Shown here piece after piece: positions 11,267-23,630 of a stretch of 64,000 nucleotides of DNA (positions are counted from its first letter, which is position 1; the number at the start of each line of letters is the position of its first letter). Source of the DNA: Datnioides undecimradiatus (taxonomy: Eukaryota; Chordata; Actinopteri; Lobotiformes; Datnioididae). The translations under genes and the position numbers were made by a program. The DNA lies in contig WARS01002855.1 of assembly GCA_008933995.1 (NCBI GenBank), positions 280,001 through 344,000 on the forward strand, written 5' to 3'. The notes under the pieces are model-generated. The model saw only the letters and a program-made list of their open reading frames with translations. It made no database searches and was not told the DNA's origin.

Positions 11267-11639
11267 TACATACTAGCAATGCAATAATGTTGAACGTGCA
11301 CGTCACGTGGTGTGTGTCGGGCGTCAATGATTAATTATTTAAATTTAAAAAGACGTGCACCTGCAGTAGGCGCCGTTAGACCTCTGCAGGAAACACCAGT
11401 CATGCATTATTGCTCGATATTAGCAAATTAATTACTACTGAAATAAACTGAACTTTTATTTATAAGCTGAACACTGGCTGCATCTGTTAATGATGAGTGT
11501 ATGAGCGCCCGTTTGAGACGTGGCACATCGCAGCAGTTACTTCCTGTAGCCCTGTAGCAGGCAGATCATGCAGCTGCTGTGTTCTTCATCCTCTTCTCCC
11601 TCTTGCAGTAGAGTTGCACAAAACAGTGAATTACTGCAG

Positions 11640-12045
11640 AGACTCTGGAGGGGGAGGGTGCAGAGCGGTGTAGGTATCCAACATGGCCGCCGCTCCCGAC
11701 GAACAGCCCGCAGCTGTACGCTATAGCTACGACCCAGAGTCTGACGGCGAACAGCAGCCATGGTCTCCTCTGGTCTTCTGGGAGAACTTCACCTAGATGA
11801 AGGCCCCCTCTCAGTGGTTTCACTCAGAGGAGGACGGCCTCTGTAAATCACTCCTGTGGTTACGTAACGACAGGAGCTGGATCTGAACGGCCTGTAGGAG
11901 CCCCATGTTACCAGAGGGTGGGCTGCAGAGACGATGCAGGACCTGTCTGCCTTCCTCACTCTCTGAGCTGGTTCAGCTGAGGGGGGACTAGTTTAAATAT
12001 GTAGCGGCAAGAAGAAACCTGTTTTTCGTAATATGTCCCCTTTAA
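11640..12045 (-). mobile_element. Second, inverted, partly deleted Kolobok/T2-type copy
   Basis: From about 11645 to 12045 the plus strand matches the minus strand of the element at 4460-5180. It ends in GTCCCCT plus TTAA (12035-12045), the same terminus. Shared blocks include the MAAAPDEQP start (11683) and long near-identical stretches at about 11805-12000. Compared with the first copy it lacks a block that includes the THAP Cys pair. The other terminus is absent: sequence left of about 11645 no longer matches, so this copy is truncated or belongs to another subfamily. Confidence 0.8.
11683..11796 (+). pseudogene. Transposon reading-frame relic
   Basis: A 37-codon frame begins MAAAPDEQPAAVRYSYDPES and stops at 11794-11796, just after the deletion junction. 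It corresponds to the minus-strand frame at 4956 in the first copy. It is too short to be functional. Confidence 0.45.
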
Positions 12046-12357
12046 AGCAAAGTAAAAGTACTCACTTGACGTCAGTCCTTCCCCCACTCTCTCACACAAT
12101 GCACATATAGAGCCATGCCAGTTCAAACTGACCTATCAGCTAAAAACATTAATGCTGAGTGCACTGTTGAATCAATGTTCAGAACATAAAGTGAATTAAA
12201 CAACAAACCAGTGTGACGATTCGTTCGTTAGTGAGGGACTTGGTGTTTCCTCACATCATTATGCAGCCAAATGGGCCTTAGCTCACGTGTGTTATGACAT
12301 TATTAGATTAATACTGATGAAAACAGCGTTTTACTTTTAATTTATCTGCAGTTTAGT

Positions 12358-12450
12358 TCAGCGGTTCACAACCTCAGGGTCGGGCCCCTCCACAGGGTCG
12401 CGCGGTGAACCTGGCGGGTCAGATGATGATTAATGGGGTCTTGAATCTTC
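12358..12450 (+). mobile_element. hAT-type short element fragment
   Basis: CAGCGGTTCACAACCTCAGG followed by GTCGGGCCCCTCCACAGGGT and then CAGATGATGATTAATGGGGT is close to a widespread vertebrate/fish repeat starting CAGNGGTTCNCAACC, the usual terminus of hAT-superfamily non-autonomous elements. Only one end is identifiable, and no 8-bp target duplication could be defined. Confidence 0.6.
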
Positions 12451-13395
12451 GCTTTTGCTGCGTTCGGGCCCTGAAATGTGAACTAAATGAGACCAGAGGG
12501 CCGAGGACTGACGTGTTGTCGTGCAAGCACACGGAGGCGTCCATGCATGAACGTGTGACTGTGTATTAATGTGAACCAGCAGATCTCAGGTCAGATCCTG
12601 AACGTGGAAATGAAGTTACACGCACGATCGATGAAGCAGAATCAGATAACATTCAGGAATGCAACCTTGTTTATTTATTTATTTATTTTGTCAGGAGAGT
12701 GCTCTTCACTTGATCACATAATCACCGCCTGATTAATATCAGATGTGAACAGGTCAACAGGATGCTAATGGGAGATGATAGCGTTGTTTACCAGAGGGCT
12801 GCAGTCGGGGGAACGTGTGTGCGTGGGTGTGCGAGATTTGTGGGTTGGGGTTAGTCTGCCGCCACGGGACGGCGCGTGCTCGTGTGCTCACTTCCTGTTT
12901 GCTGCTGGTGTGCATGTAGGTGCGCGCAGCTTTCGTCGGCGCCGCTCGCTGCATGTGAGTTACACTGTGATGCGCTTTCTGCAGCGATGAGGACACCGAA
13001 GCGTTGAAGTTTGCTTTGAGTTCACATGCTTTATGTTAAATCTCTTATTATGAATCCTCTCAGCATTAAAAGGTGCACTGTGTGGATTTAAAGCAAATTA
13101 AATATAATAAATTACAATTTATTAGTTAGTTAATCACCCTATGACTATAAATTATTATGTTTTCATCCAATAACCACAATATTACAACCAGTTACCTGCT
13201 TTAATGATTGGTGCAAATGCATTGTGTTTGTTTTTTTATACTTATTTTTGCCAAACTTGCAAAAGGGAGTGATTTCTTTAGATATACGGTACTTTAAAAA
13301 GTTGGTTGATCACAGAATATGGTTATGGGACTGCTGCTGCAGTTAGTTCCTCCCGAATGCTTAATGCACGCTGTACAGTCGGACAATAAAAATGT
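12451..13395. other. Non-coding DNA
   Basis: Contains a (TTTA)n run at 12669-12689. A short stretch at about 13068-13095 (AAAGGTGCACTGTGTGGATT) resembles the start of another common fish repeat. No gene is recognised. Confidence 0.45.
12669..12689. repeat. (TTTA)n microsatellite
   Basis: About five TTTA units. Confidence 0.95.
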
Positions 13396-13396
13396 A

Positions 13397-14190
13397 CAGC
13401 GCTCAGCATAAATGAGAACTCTGGTTCCCTTTCAGAATCAACATTTTCTATGGCATACCATACTGCAAGATTTGTTAATTTGCACGCGCAAAAAAGTCAT
13501 TTTCTTAACAAATTCATTCAAGACCATGTTGCAAAAATGAGTACACCGCAATGAAAGTCTAAATTTTAGATTACAAAATACTAATGAACAAGAATTCAAC
13601 CACAGCTGAGTCTAATTATTCATTAAACGCGTGTCCAGCAGGCGGCTGACTATAAAAGGGCGTTACTTAACAAAGAAAACCCCTTCCCGTTTCATGCTGT
13701 CGGCAATGGCAGAAGAAAGGTGAAGGCTACAAGAAGATCAGCAGAGCTTTGCTTATCAGCCAGGATGCTGCAGCAAAAGTGATGCAAAACTTTAACAAAG
13801 ACGGAGCTGCAGCCACCTCACAGCGACGTCCACGGGAGTTAACGCCCCGACAGGAGCGTCTTCTGATGAGAGGGGCCGATCGCAGTTAGCTGAAGAAGCA
13901 GGAAGCCAAACTGGGGTGACTGTTTCCCGTGACACGATACGGCGTACACTGCAGAGGGATGGCCTGCATGGGTGTCGTCCACGAAGGAAGCGTGGTGCCT
14001 GCGGTGAAACGTGGTGGCGGCAGCGTCCTTATCTGGGGCTGTGTGAGCGCTGCTGGTGTCGGGGAGCTGCATTTCATTGATGGTATCGTGAATTCACAGA
14101 TATGCTGCTACCACCAGTCCGCGCCCTCTTGGTCGTCGTGCACTCTTCCAACACGACAGTGATCCAAAACACACATCTAAGGTTAACTGC
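13397..14190 (+). mobile_element. Degenerate Tc1/mariner-family transposon
   Basis: The left end begins CAGCGCTCAGCATAAATGAG directly after a TA (13395-13396), the fixed Tc1 insertion target. The usual long untranslated leader follows, with a 'GCAAAAATGAGTACACC' phrase near 13535. The broken transposase reading frame starts at about 13706. The right terminal repeat was not found: similarity fades after 14185, so the 3' part of the transposase and the right end appear deleted. Confidence 0.85.
13706..14190 (+). pseudogene. Tc1 transposase pseudogene
   Basis: Recognisable blocks lie in three frames. At 13713-13886 is the first helix-turn-helix region (KKGEGYKKISRALLISQD, then FNKDGAAATSQRRP), ending at a TAG at 13887. 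A shifted frame at 13880-13993 gives the second DNA-binding block, TGVTVSRDTIRRTLQRDGLH. At about 13995-14100 is GGGSVLIWGCVSAAGVGELH. At 14143-14181 is LFQHDSDPKHTSK, which holds the second catalytic Asp of the DDE/D triad. About 70 codons between the second and third blocks, which should hold the first catalytic Asp, are missing, as is everything after HTSK. No activity is possible. Confidence 0.88.
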
Positions 14191-17128
14191 ACTTCGACTG
14201 GGTTGGATGTTGGAACGGTTGGTAGCTAACGCCATTAGGGCTTTTTAAAAAAGGAGGAAAACCCATCTGTTAACATCTGTGGGCTACTTCTCAGATGTCA
14301 AACCACTGCCGAGAGAAATGTCTGCTTCAATCTTATGAAGTTATATTTTAATTTGTATTTAACTGAGAAAAAACCCTGATTTCTCCTTGTTGTAGCTCTG
14401 TAATGTCCACAGGTGACACCTGCGTATCATCTTCATTTTCTAACGACTGTGTTAAATTACAGTTTGTGCACTGACTTCAGTTTTCAGCCAAATCGCGCCC
14501 GAGACTTGGAAAAAGAGGGGCACCGGCTGCCTGTCTGCTCAGCCCTCAGCTCATGAGGGTCGGGGGAGTTGGGTATGAAGGAGTAAACTCATCCCACGGA
14601 CTGACATCCTGTCAGATACAGCGTGTACTTTGCCTAAATTGGTGAAAAATGTCATCATGTTTTAGTTTGAGAGCTCAAAATATGCTTCATTAAAGAGTTT
14701 CTGGATGCCGGAAGATGTTCAAGATACCAAATATCTTTAAAATGTACTGCTTATGGTAATATATGATAGAGACACACAATTGACTTAAGTTAATGAGGAG
14801 CTCTCTGATGAAACCAGAGAGGTGATTCCACTAACGAGAGGGGAAAGTTTCCTGCAGCCAGTCTCTGTTACGGGGGAAGCGGAAAAAGGAAAATCAATCT
14901 CCAAGTGCAACTGAATTGGAAAGTAGCTGCAGGAGCAGCAAATTGGGACCATTTGCTGACCTTTAGAAATTAATTTCCCAGGCATTTCAGGCGCACAGTT
15001 CAAGAAGTGCTTAATGAAAGCGCCGCAGCCTCATCGGCTCGAACCTCCTGCAGGAAAAATACAGTAACTTCTGAGCTGCAGAGGGAATTAGACCTGAAGC
15101 CCCGGCTGTGTTTACAGTCTCCACCTGTTTGGCTACAGAGGACACCTTGATAAATTGCCCCTGAAATAATCTCCGGCGAGCCGTCGTGACACGCTGTCGG
15201 CAAACAATCACCCAACCTCATTAGCATGGCGTATTGACATCAGTGTAAATCTCAGCTGAGGGCATTAGCATGCTGTGGAGTATTGATGTCCTTGTAAATC
15301 AACACTAGTGGTAAATACAGCAGGTAGGACAGGGGCTCACTTCCACAGGTGTGCGGGGGAATACAGCAGGGAGCAGAAGAAGCAGCGTTGAGGTGGAAGG
15401 CTGAAACATGGACTGGACTTTTGTTTTGAGACCGTTGCTGGTCAAAAAAAACCCCAAAGCGACCGTTTACAAGTTGAAAGTTATTAATAATTTCTATGTT
15501 TTTATGGAAAACTCACTCTGAGACGTCCTGTTCCATCTACAGCACAACAACACAGTCTTTGCTGAGCCATAAACAAGAAGTTTCAGTTGGTTAAAGCTTG
15601 GATTCAGCCTCTACCTTTGGTTAGCTAGGAGCTTTGTTGCTGCTAGAGACCAAAAGTTGCTCTTGTTGCTTGTAAACCAGCAACGTTAGAGCAGAAATTG
15701 CAAAAATGCACACGATGCAATGGACAAGGACCCACTTTTGGCTCAAAACAGAGGCGACGGCTGAAGAAATGCAGCAGTGAGAGGTCGAAGCTTGGACCAA
15801 GCAAAGCAACCTTTCTGTTGATGCCTGCAAGGACAAACACAAAGGCCTTCGCCAACCGTGATCAGCTGAAGTCGATGATGAACTTTATTTTCATTGGAAA
15901 TGTGACAGAGAGCCGATAACTGTTTTAAACTCAAGGGTTCGAGCAGGAATCTGCAAGTTCGGCCATGTTTTATATCGTTTTACGGTTTGTTTTCTGGGTT
16001 AGCCTGCTGGACCTTGCGTTAGCATGTTGCGTCGCTAATGACGCTGTGGCAATGTTATTGTGCAGCCTAGAGGAGTTGTGTGATGTTAAGCATCATTTGA
16101 ACTCAACTCAATAACGAGAGTAGCAGGTTGGATGCCTTTTGCACTTGATGCAGCTGGCTTAGCTAACGTTAGCTGTGTTGCTAATAAAACACACTGTACT
16201 CCATGCTGGTGTGTAGCTGCACTATGCAGCATTTAAATGTTGTGAAAGTAGATCGAACTGCAGGAATTCATTAGTTTAGCAAATATGAGTAGCACCCAGC
16301 AGCTAGCTTGCACAGAGGGTCTTCGGTGCAATGCATTGTGGTACATGTAGGCACTGTGGCAAAGGCCTGATGTGCAGGTGAACTCAGCTGTCTCACTCAG
16401 CGCAGCACACACAGAACTTTTTTTGTGTCAGTTCACCACTTTTAACAGCACTTCTGATTGGACATCAACCAAAAAAGATAAAATCGTCATTTCTAATAAA
16501 CAGAATAAACAGAAATACTTGTACAGAACGTCTGGAGAAGTTGGCACATACATTACGACCACAGCAACATCTGTTCCATCTAAATGAGCTGCAAGGATGT
16601 TTCTGCTGGTAAAACATGACAAATGTTGGCAAAACAACTGCAAACGATATAATAAATGTGGCTGCCGACAAACAGATGCTCCGCTCCTGTCTGTTGGATG
16701 CAGCGTTGGATCACCAGCAGGTTTTAACATGAGGACCTGAACTGAAGCTGCTGCAGGGTCCACACGAGGAATCTCTTCTTCACGGAAAACCAGGCGAGGG
16801 TCTCACTCAGTAGTCGGTATTAATAGAAGGGATATGCACAACTTTCTCTAACTGGGTCTCCAAAGTTTTAAGTGCTGTTAAAGTGGGACCGACTTGCACA
16901 GCGGCTGAACGGATCAAGCGTCCCGTGTTGTAGTCGTGCGCTTGTTCAACACAGATTTACAAACGTGCGCAGGACGAGCGAAATGCTCGCACTAATTCAA
17001 ATGGCAGATGTCTTCCTTTGCAGTGCAACTCTTCATTAGTTGTGCTTGTCGAGTGAAGTGATTTTGATTCTGTGTGGCGCGCTCCTCTGGGCTCAGGGCC
17101 CGGGGCAGCTGCACTCATTACCACCCAC
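14191..17128. other. Non-coding DNA
   Basis: No recognised gene or well-defined repeat. Several short GCTAAC/GTTAGC phrases occur at about 16000-16180 and resemble parts of common fish repeats, but no unit could be defined. Confidence 0.45.
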
Positions 17129-17166
17129 CCACACACACACACACACACACTCGTGCACACACACAT
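17129..17166. repeat. (AC)n microsatellite, interrupted
   Basis: AC run at 17129-17150, then an interrupted CA-rich continuation. Confidence 0.95.
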
Positions 17167-17539
17167 GCACCTGCCCATCCGCCCCGCCACTTCAGCTGGA
17201 ATCCCCAAATCTGCAGTAAATGGTGGAGTCCCCTTCGAGGCATTTTCCCCTTTATCGCAAATATGCAGAGTGTGTCAGTCAGCTGCCGGGCTCAACGCCC
17301 TCAATGTCCACTCGAGAATGTCGGCAGGAAATAAAAGGAGCAGTGAAAAAGGTGTAAAGTCCCCTTTAGCCAAAAAAACCCCCCCCAAACCAAACAAAAT
17401 GGGCGAACCCGTGGGGCGTGACGAATCCTTGACCAATAACAAAGACTCATTCAGAGCTGTCGGGTCGAAATGCATCTGTTGCATAGAGCTGCATAGTTCC
17501 TGCTGGTCAGTGAGGACAGTTTTGCTATGAATTCTGGGT

Positions 17540-17650
17540 AAACATGGGTTCCCTCCAGCTTCCTCCTGCCACCCAAAAACATGCACGATGGGTGAACTGG
17601 GAACTCTAAATTGACTGTAGGAGTGAGTGTTTGTCTGTCTGGGTGGATGG
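17540..17650 (+). mobile_element. LINE-like 3' region fragment
   Basis: The order CCTCCAGCTTCCTCCTGCCA, CCCAAAAACATGCACGATGG, then AACTCTAAATTGACTGTAGG, followed by GTGAGTGTTTGTCTGTCTGG, matches a very common fish repeat. I associate it with the 3' untranslated part of L2-clade LINEs, but that class assignment is from memory. No reverse-transcriptase sequence is attached. Confidence 0.55.
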
Positions 17651-17659
17651 AGGTCACAA

Positions 17660-19070
17660 GGTAAAGGTAAAGGTGAGGTAAAGACCACAGAGACTGGGAC
17701 TAAGAACTCAGGAGGCATCTGAGGGGGGTATTCTGTGGGTATTCTGTGCTTCTAAAGGAGGCTGATCAGTTCGGAAATGAAGACGGTCACAAGGGTAATC
17801 AGACACTGGTCCATGAAGTGATCTGCACATGAGAACAAGAACCTGAAAGTCCATCCTGAACCTGATTACATAATAACATAACGTGTTCTCCAGCTGGATC
17901 TGGTTCACAGACTGGCAGCAGGTTTCTAGACCAACTGGAGACCATTTGGAGATGATTTCGCAGAGACAATGAAACAGAATCGGAAAAGGTCGATGATGGA
18001 AACGTCTTCCTCTGAGTTTTTGTTAAGGGTTAATGGGAAGTTCTGCTCCAAGAAGAAGAAGAAGAAGAAGAAGCTTCATAAACAGTAAAACAGTCTCGCC
18101 ATCGCTCCACACAGATTTGATGTGGCCTGCCTCACATCAATGCTCAAAACAGACAGAAACATCAAGAGTGGCCGCTTTGACGAGTGTAAATGACATCATC
18201 ATGTTGCAGCGTCACCTCGTATTAGTCCTATAATGTGTTTCAAAATCCAAAACTCTGACCACAGATTGCGATCAATTTAAATTATAACCCATTTCATGTT
18301 TTCCTCTATTGTTGTTGTTGGAAATATTTACAAACGGTTGGTGAAACCTGCTCTTTTCTGCTGCTGTGAACCTGCAGACGTCCTTTGGAACCAGTATTCA
18401 GATGCTACAAACAGGTTCTCCCATGCGCAGCTGCAACTCTGAGCTCTTCTTCTGCAACTTTCTCCAGTTCCTGGTAAATTTAAAGAGAGAGAGGGCTGCC
18501 TGTGCAGGTTTGTGTGCAGGAGATGTACAAGAGGCTGCAGAAGCTCCTTTCCTTGAACGCATTGTAAATACAGCTTATTATTCCTGGCACAGAACAAGAG
18601 ATCCTTCAGAGGCCAGAGAGCTGTTATGTATAGGATTCATTTAGTTCCCCGTGTCAGCACTTTCTCCCTGTTTTTCTCCGATTAAACAGCCGTTTGCGCG
18701 GGAATGTGTCTCATTTGGTTTACCTCTGCCCAGAAGAGGTAATAATGGGCTCCGGGATGCACCGCAAATGAGAGACTTTTATCCTCTTGTGAGCGCCACG
18801 AGGCGAGCGAGTGCGCTGAACCCGTTTTTAAAAAAAGAACAAAAGAGTGACGTTTCGTTGTCGGGGACTCGTCGGAGAACTCTTGTTCTTCTTCTCCTTT
18901 CATCCCAGAAGTGCAAACCTCTGCACAATCCCGCCCGACTCCAAATATATCTGCGCTGTCAGTTTGTGGAGAGCGTTGCTGTGTTTATTGTATATGTTGT
19001 ATAATGTATTAGATGGATGCTGCGGTGGGGGGAGGAGGGCGCTTGCTGCTCGGCTTGCCCCGCTGCTACT
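17660..19070. other. Non-coding DNA
   Basis: Contains an (AGA)n run at about 18050-18073. The rest looks unique, and no protein similarity was seen in the 60-120-codon frames. Confidence 0.45.
18050..18073. repeat. (AGA)n microsatellite
   Basis: About eight GAA/AGA units. Confidence 0.95.
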
Positions 19071-19077
19071 GTGACTG

Positions 19078-19128
19078 TGGCCCAGACAAGAAGCATTAAA
19101 AATGGATTAAAGATGGATGGATGGATGC
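19078..19128 (+). mobile_element. Short LINE-like tail ending in (GGAT)n
   Basis: CCCAGACAAGAAGCATTAAA followed by AATGGATTAAAGATGGATGG resembles the 'GATAAGCGGTTAAAAATGGATGGATGG' type of ending found on fish L2-like LINE copies, which terminate in a short tandem tail. Confidence 0.4.
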
Positions 19129-19129
19129 A

Positions 19130-21330
19130 TGGGTGGGAGCATTAGCATGTGTATACTGAAATAAAATGCCTCGGCTCCACTTCTTGTCTGGGATTATCTC
19201 GATATTCAGCTGCAGCCAGAGACGTTTTCAGCACACTGAATCAAACCAGATGAATGACGACGACTTGTAAACGCTTTTAACCACATTTTAAACCCCCCCC
19301 CAGACCTAAAGTAATGAGTCTGTGGCTCTGAAACATATATAAAAAAGGCCAAACTGTCTTTTTTTGCCAAGGTTTTAAGGCGTCCCTGAGAAATTCTGTT
19401 GCGATTCTCCTTTTCTGTGTCAAACACAGTGTTTCCCACCAGCAAAACACCTCGAACACACCTGCCAATTAAACTGATTCTGAGCGCGCAGCGTCGTCTT
19501 AAGGTCGACGGAGACAAAGAAGGTGTTTTTAATAAGCAGGAGGGGAAAAGTGAAGTTGGTGTGCACAGTGAAAACACTCTCTGGAACCCACGCTGCTCAG
19601 GGAGTCCACGAAATGTGTGTGGATGAAGGGTGAGAATGGGCATTTTTAACATTTTGGTGTTGAATTTGTTTCAAATGTTGGTGATTTGACTGAAACCGGG
19701 GTGAAGATCGGACTTCACAGGAACACAAATGTTGTTTTTATGCAGGAAACTGAAAAGTTGATGTATGTCATGTGTCGCTTCGTCCGACTTTTATATCCCA
19801 TTACACCAGTTTGACCTGAATCCAAATTACAGGTGTTTGGACCTCTTCAGGCTTCGAGCTGTACAGGAGCCAATCACTCACCATCCACTTTACCCAGCCA
19901 GTTAGCTGCACCTGCAGCTCCCGTCACCTGATGAACGTGATGCCAACATGTAACCACAACAACCAGAGTCACGGTGAGGAGGATCCTGGGTCCTGGGTCC
20001 TGGTCCGTCTCCTTTTATATCTGATGGAAGTAAAAGTAACTATGAGTTCACAGATCTTCAGGTCTTTGAAGGTCTTCTGTATTGTTTCTGAGACTCTGGG
20101 GGGTTTTAACGGAGAAATTTATATTGCAAAAATCACAAAAATTAGTTAAAATGATTTAAAAACATAGGTTTTATTTTTTTTTTTTTTACAAAAATCAACA
20201 CTGAGCATCCTAAGAAGGACCATTTAAAGACCACAGAAGAAGGTGGAACCACCCATAAACAGCCGCCACACTCACCAAAGGTCTAGAGGAACCTACAGAG
20301 CTGAAGTGTGTCTGCTTTGGGCTACTGTAGAAACATGGCTGTGGCAAGTTCTGCAAAGAGATCTGCATGAATCCTGCAGACACTGCACCTTTAACAAGAA
20401 GTGCATGACGGGTTGAACTCGCCTCGGTACAGAGCAGCACAGCCATGCGTTTGGAGCTCTTCCTGGTACATGTGAGTCTTATCTTAACTTTGTACTTCAC
20501 CAGCGAGTCAGAAACTGTGTCTGGCTGCTGGTTTTGGTGCCGAGCGAGTCATGTGCTGCAGGTTTTTAGGGTTTTTTTTAAGTGAGTGAGTAAATAAATA
20601 ACTATAAAGCTGTAAAGAGAGCTGCAGCTTCATGTGAGACTAGGTTCATCACCACCAGAGAGCACTTTGTCACTTATTATTATGAAAATATGGATTAAAA
20701 CCACTTCAGCTGTTCAGCGGTCGGCCTGTTTGCATGTGTCAGATTTGAGTTTCAGTGCATGAGCAATCAGCTAAAAGCCTAAGAAGCCCTGATATCACAA
20801 GCATGTCTGGGTTTTACCCTACGTGTCGTCCACACAGAGCAGATTTTCAGAGTTTATTTAGTTCAGATTGACTTTCAGAGCACAGCCGCACACAAGAAAA
20901 CCTCATTTTGCAAACCGGCAGTTTGAGTTTTGTTTTGCATCCAGATGTTGTTTCGTCTGGTTTCAGCGCAGAGTTTTGTTTTCCCGTGACAGTCGAGTCT
21001 GACAAGAACACAGATCTGGGAGCAACAGTGAAGTCCTCCAACATCTGTGTGTGGGGAAGGTGAAATTCAACACTTGAACGTGAGAATATTGAAAAAGAAA
21101 GGTGTGAACACACGGCGAGGAGAGAGCTTCTGCTGTGTGTTCTCATTCAAACGCTCAGTTTCATCGCCCTCTACCTAAGTAGATGTGATCACCTCTCCTC
21201 CTCCCTCCTCTGCTCCTTCCTTCCTTCCATCCTTCCTGTTAGCCGGGGGGGAATTGATGGAGATGTGTCGGAGGGGTCCAGAACCACAGGTGTTTGGGAG
21301 GTAGCCGGTAATGAACGGCTTCCAGCAGAA
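19130..21330. other. Non-coding DNA
   Basis: A C homopolymer lies at about 19292-19301, and a T-rich homopolymer at about 20170-20188. No recognised gene or RNA. Confidence 0.45.
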
Positions 21331-21331
21331 T

Positions 21332-21560
21332 GTTAATCATGATTAACGAGTGAGAGCGGCCGGGAGGCGGCGGCGCCTGACAACCCAGCGAACCGACCAG
21401 GCGTGGCAAACGCCGGCCTCGGCACAAAGTCCACGCAGGGCGTCGCGGCGGGGGAGTTTCCCCAGCCAAGGACGGACACGTCGACACCGTCTCTGCATTT
21501 CAAGAATCACGGACTGACGCTTTATGGGGCGCGTAAATCTGCTTTCCAACCGAGGTAGCA
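21332..21560. promoter_or_regulatory. CpG cluster beside a 16-bp palindrome
   Basis: GTTAATCATGATTAAC at 21332-21347 is a perfect palindrome made of two GTTAAT half sites. It is followed by sequence with close to 30 CpGs in about 220 bases (21350-21560). HNF1-type homeodomain proteins bind paired GTTAAT halves, but with a 1-base spacing and not the 4 bases seen here. A regulatory role is inference. Confidence 0.3.
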
Positions 21561-23476
21561 ATATGGCACCTTCATTATTTGCCCTCGTGGGATGAAATGA
21601 AGGATGTGATGCGACTGCGGCTCCACATAAAGAGTAGAGATAGAGCCGCCTGCCGTGTTTTTGCAGGAAATATCCAGCTGAAATTCTATAAATTTGCAGT
21701 GAAAACATGGGATATGATATATTTCTGCCTGCGGAATAAGATTCCTGTCATATTCTAACCCACGGGCCGCCGTTCGATCTGTTTTTATTGAAGCTCCGCG
21801 TTCAAAAACAATCTTTATCTGTTTTTGTGGCAGCAACAAAGCGGGAAAAGGGCAGATTGTTTTGCTCTTGTTCTACAAGGGAAATAATCCCCGCTGTACT
21901 CTCTGCAAAGTTGTTTACATGGCGGCGGAGCCACTTCAGTGAGATTGAGTTTCACCGCTGAGAGAAAACAGACACGCAGTCACGTGACCTCCAGGAAAAC
22001 CACAGTGACGTGTGAAAAAATGCAGCTTTAATGTTTTAATCGCTTTAATAATGAGCGAACGGTGGATTATTCAGCATAAAACAATCATTTAAGCTTTTGA
22101 ATATTTAAAATAATAATATATACGCCTGCTCTCAGCCCGCTGCCTTCACTCCCTGCTCACTTTACCTTCTCCTGTCCACTGGACGTCCTCTTTCCTTTGA
22201 TCCCCACCTGAGTGCCCCACCCATCCCACTTCCCTGCCCGCGGTCACATGACCTTCCCCTCAGCTGCGCCTCATTGCACCTCATCAGGCTCCTGCACTTA
22301 TTCCTGCCCACCTCTTTGTCCCTGCTGTCCTGCTGCTCGATCCTCTGGAAAAAAACAGATCTGTCCGCACAAACTTTACTTTACAAACTACCTTAAAATG
22401 CAAAGCAGAACACCTGTGCAGGCAGGAAGACGTCAAACACAGCAGAAGGGCATGTTCGGGCAGCTCTAACTTAGCTTTGTTATTGTTGTTTGTGACAGGA
22501 GACAATGGGCAAGTTGCTCTCAAGTTGTTTTTAAAAACTCTTTCCGATGAAGTGAGCAACGTATGCATCATGTGTTAGTCTGTGAACCTGAACCCTGGAA
22601 CCTGTTGCTGCCTGTTTCTTGGACTAGCTGCTTTCTGTTGTGTTGGACTGATGCAGAATGTAAATAAAGATGGCCGACGCACCGCCACCTCCTCCTCAGT
22701 GTCTCCAGTGTGGACTCCGCCGACGTCGTTTGGAGCCCGTGCGGTTGTGAGCCAACAAACCGGCCACAGGGGCTGTCGATCAGGACGTCACAGCATCAAA
22801 TTAACGCTGGAGCAAACATCGGCGTAACAGGAACGACCTGAAATGACAGAAAAACAGATTTTTTGTGAATCGATTAGCTGCTGTATTTTGAATATTACAG
22901 TTAGAGTTTAGTGCATTTGACCGAAATAAGATGTAAATAGAAGAAGAAGCCGTGTGTCTGTCACAACTGGAGGAGCTGCGGGGATCTTTAATCAATATTC
23001 ATAGTTTATGGTTGTTATCTACTGCTCACGTAAAGCACAAACAATCAGGTTTCCTATTTTTTGAGCTGCGAGCGGCGCTTCTCATTTCAGCCCCAGCACA
23101 GGCACAAAGTCGTCTCTCTGATAACTTACTGTCAACGACTGGAGCGACTGGATCAAAATTGAAAAGTTTTTCATTTTCACAAAGAACAAGAGGAGCGTTT
23201 GAGAGGGTGGGAAAGCCGTCCCAACTCAATTGCATGTTAAAAACAAGCAGCGAATGGAATGAGACAATATTTCCGGTCTGTTGTGCAGATCGAGCTCCCA
23301 GAGGCATCCATGCATTGTTTGGTGTTCCCTTCGCAGGCGGCCTGAGGGAGGAGGAAATTACCTTGTCGCTCGTCAGCGAGCTGCTATAATAGCTCTGTGT
23401 ATTGTCCGTATGGCAGCGGTAAACATGGCAGCGCGTGCTGCTGTAGGCGGACAGGTGCTCATGCTAATCAAGTGGG

Positions 23477-23481
<5 letters not shown>

Positions 23482-23511
<30 letters not shown>
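23482..23511. repeat. (GT)n microsatellite
   Basis: Uninterrupted GT run. Confidence 0.97.
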
Positions 23512-23513
<2 letters not shown>

Positions 23514-23598
23514 CATTGAACCATCTGTGTGCACTTCCCTCAAGTTAGTTAGACTTTCTGTGTGTGCGTGTCACTTCACATTTCCACTTATATTCAAC

Positions 23599-23600
<2 letters not shown>

Positions 23601-23628
<28 letters not shown>
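23601..23628. repeat. (GT)n microsatellite
   Basis: Uninterrupted GT run 90 bases after the previous one. Confidence 0.97.

Positions 23629-23630
<2 letters not shown>

Noticed and set aside
17361-17372. Third Kolobok-type terminus (GTCCCCTTTA)
   Set aside because: Followed by GCC instead of a TTAA target, with no further similarity to the two real copies.
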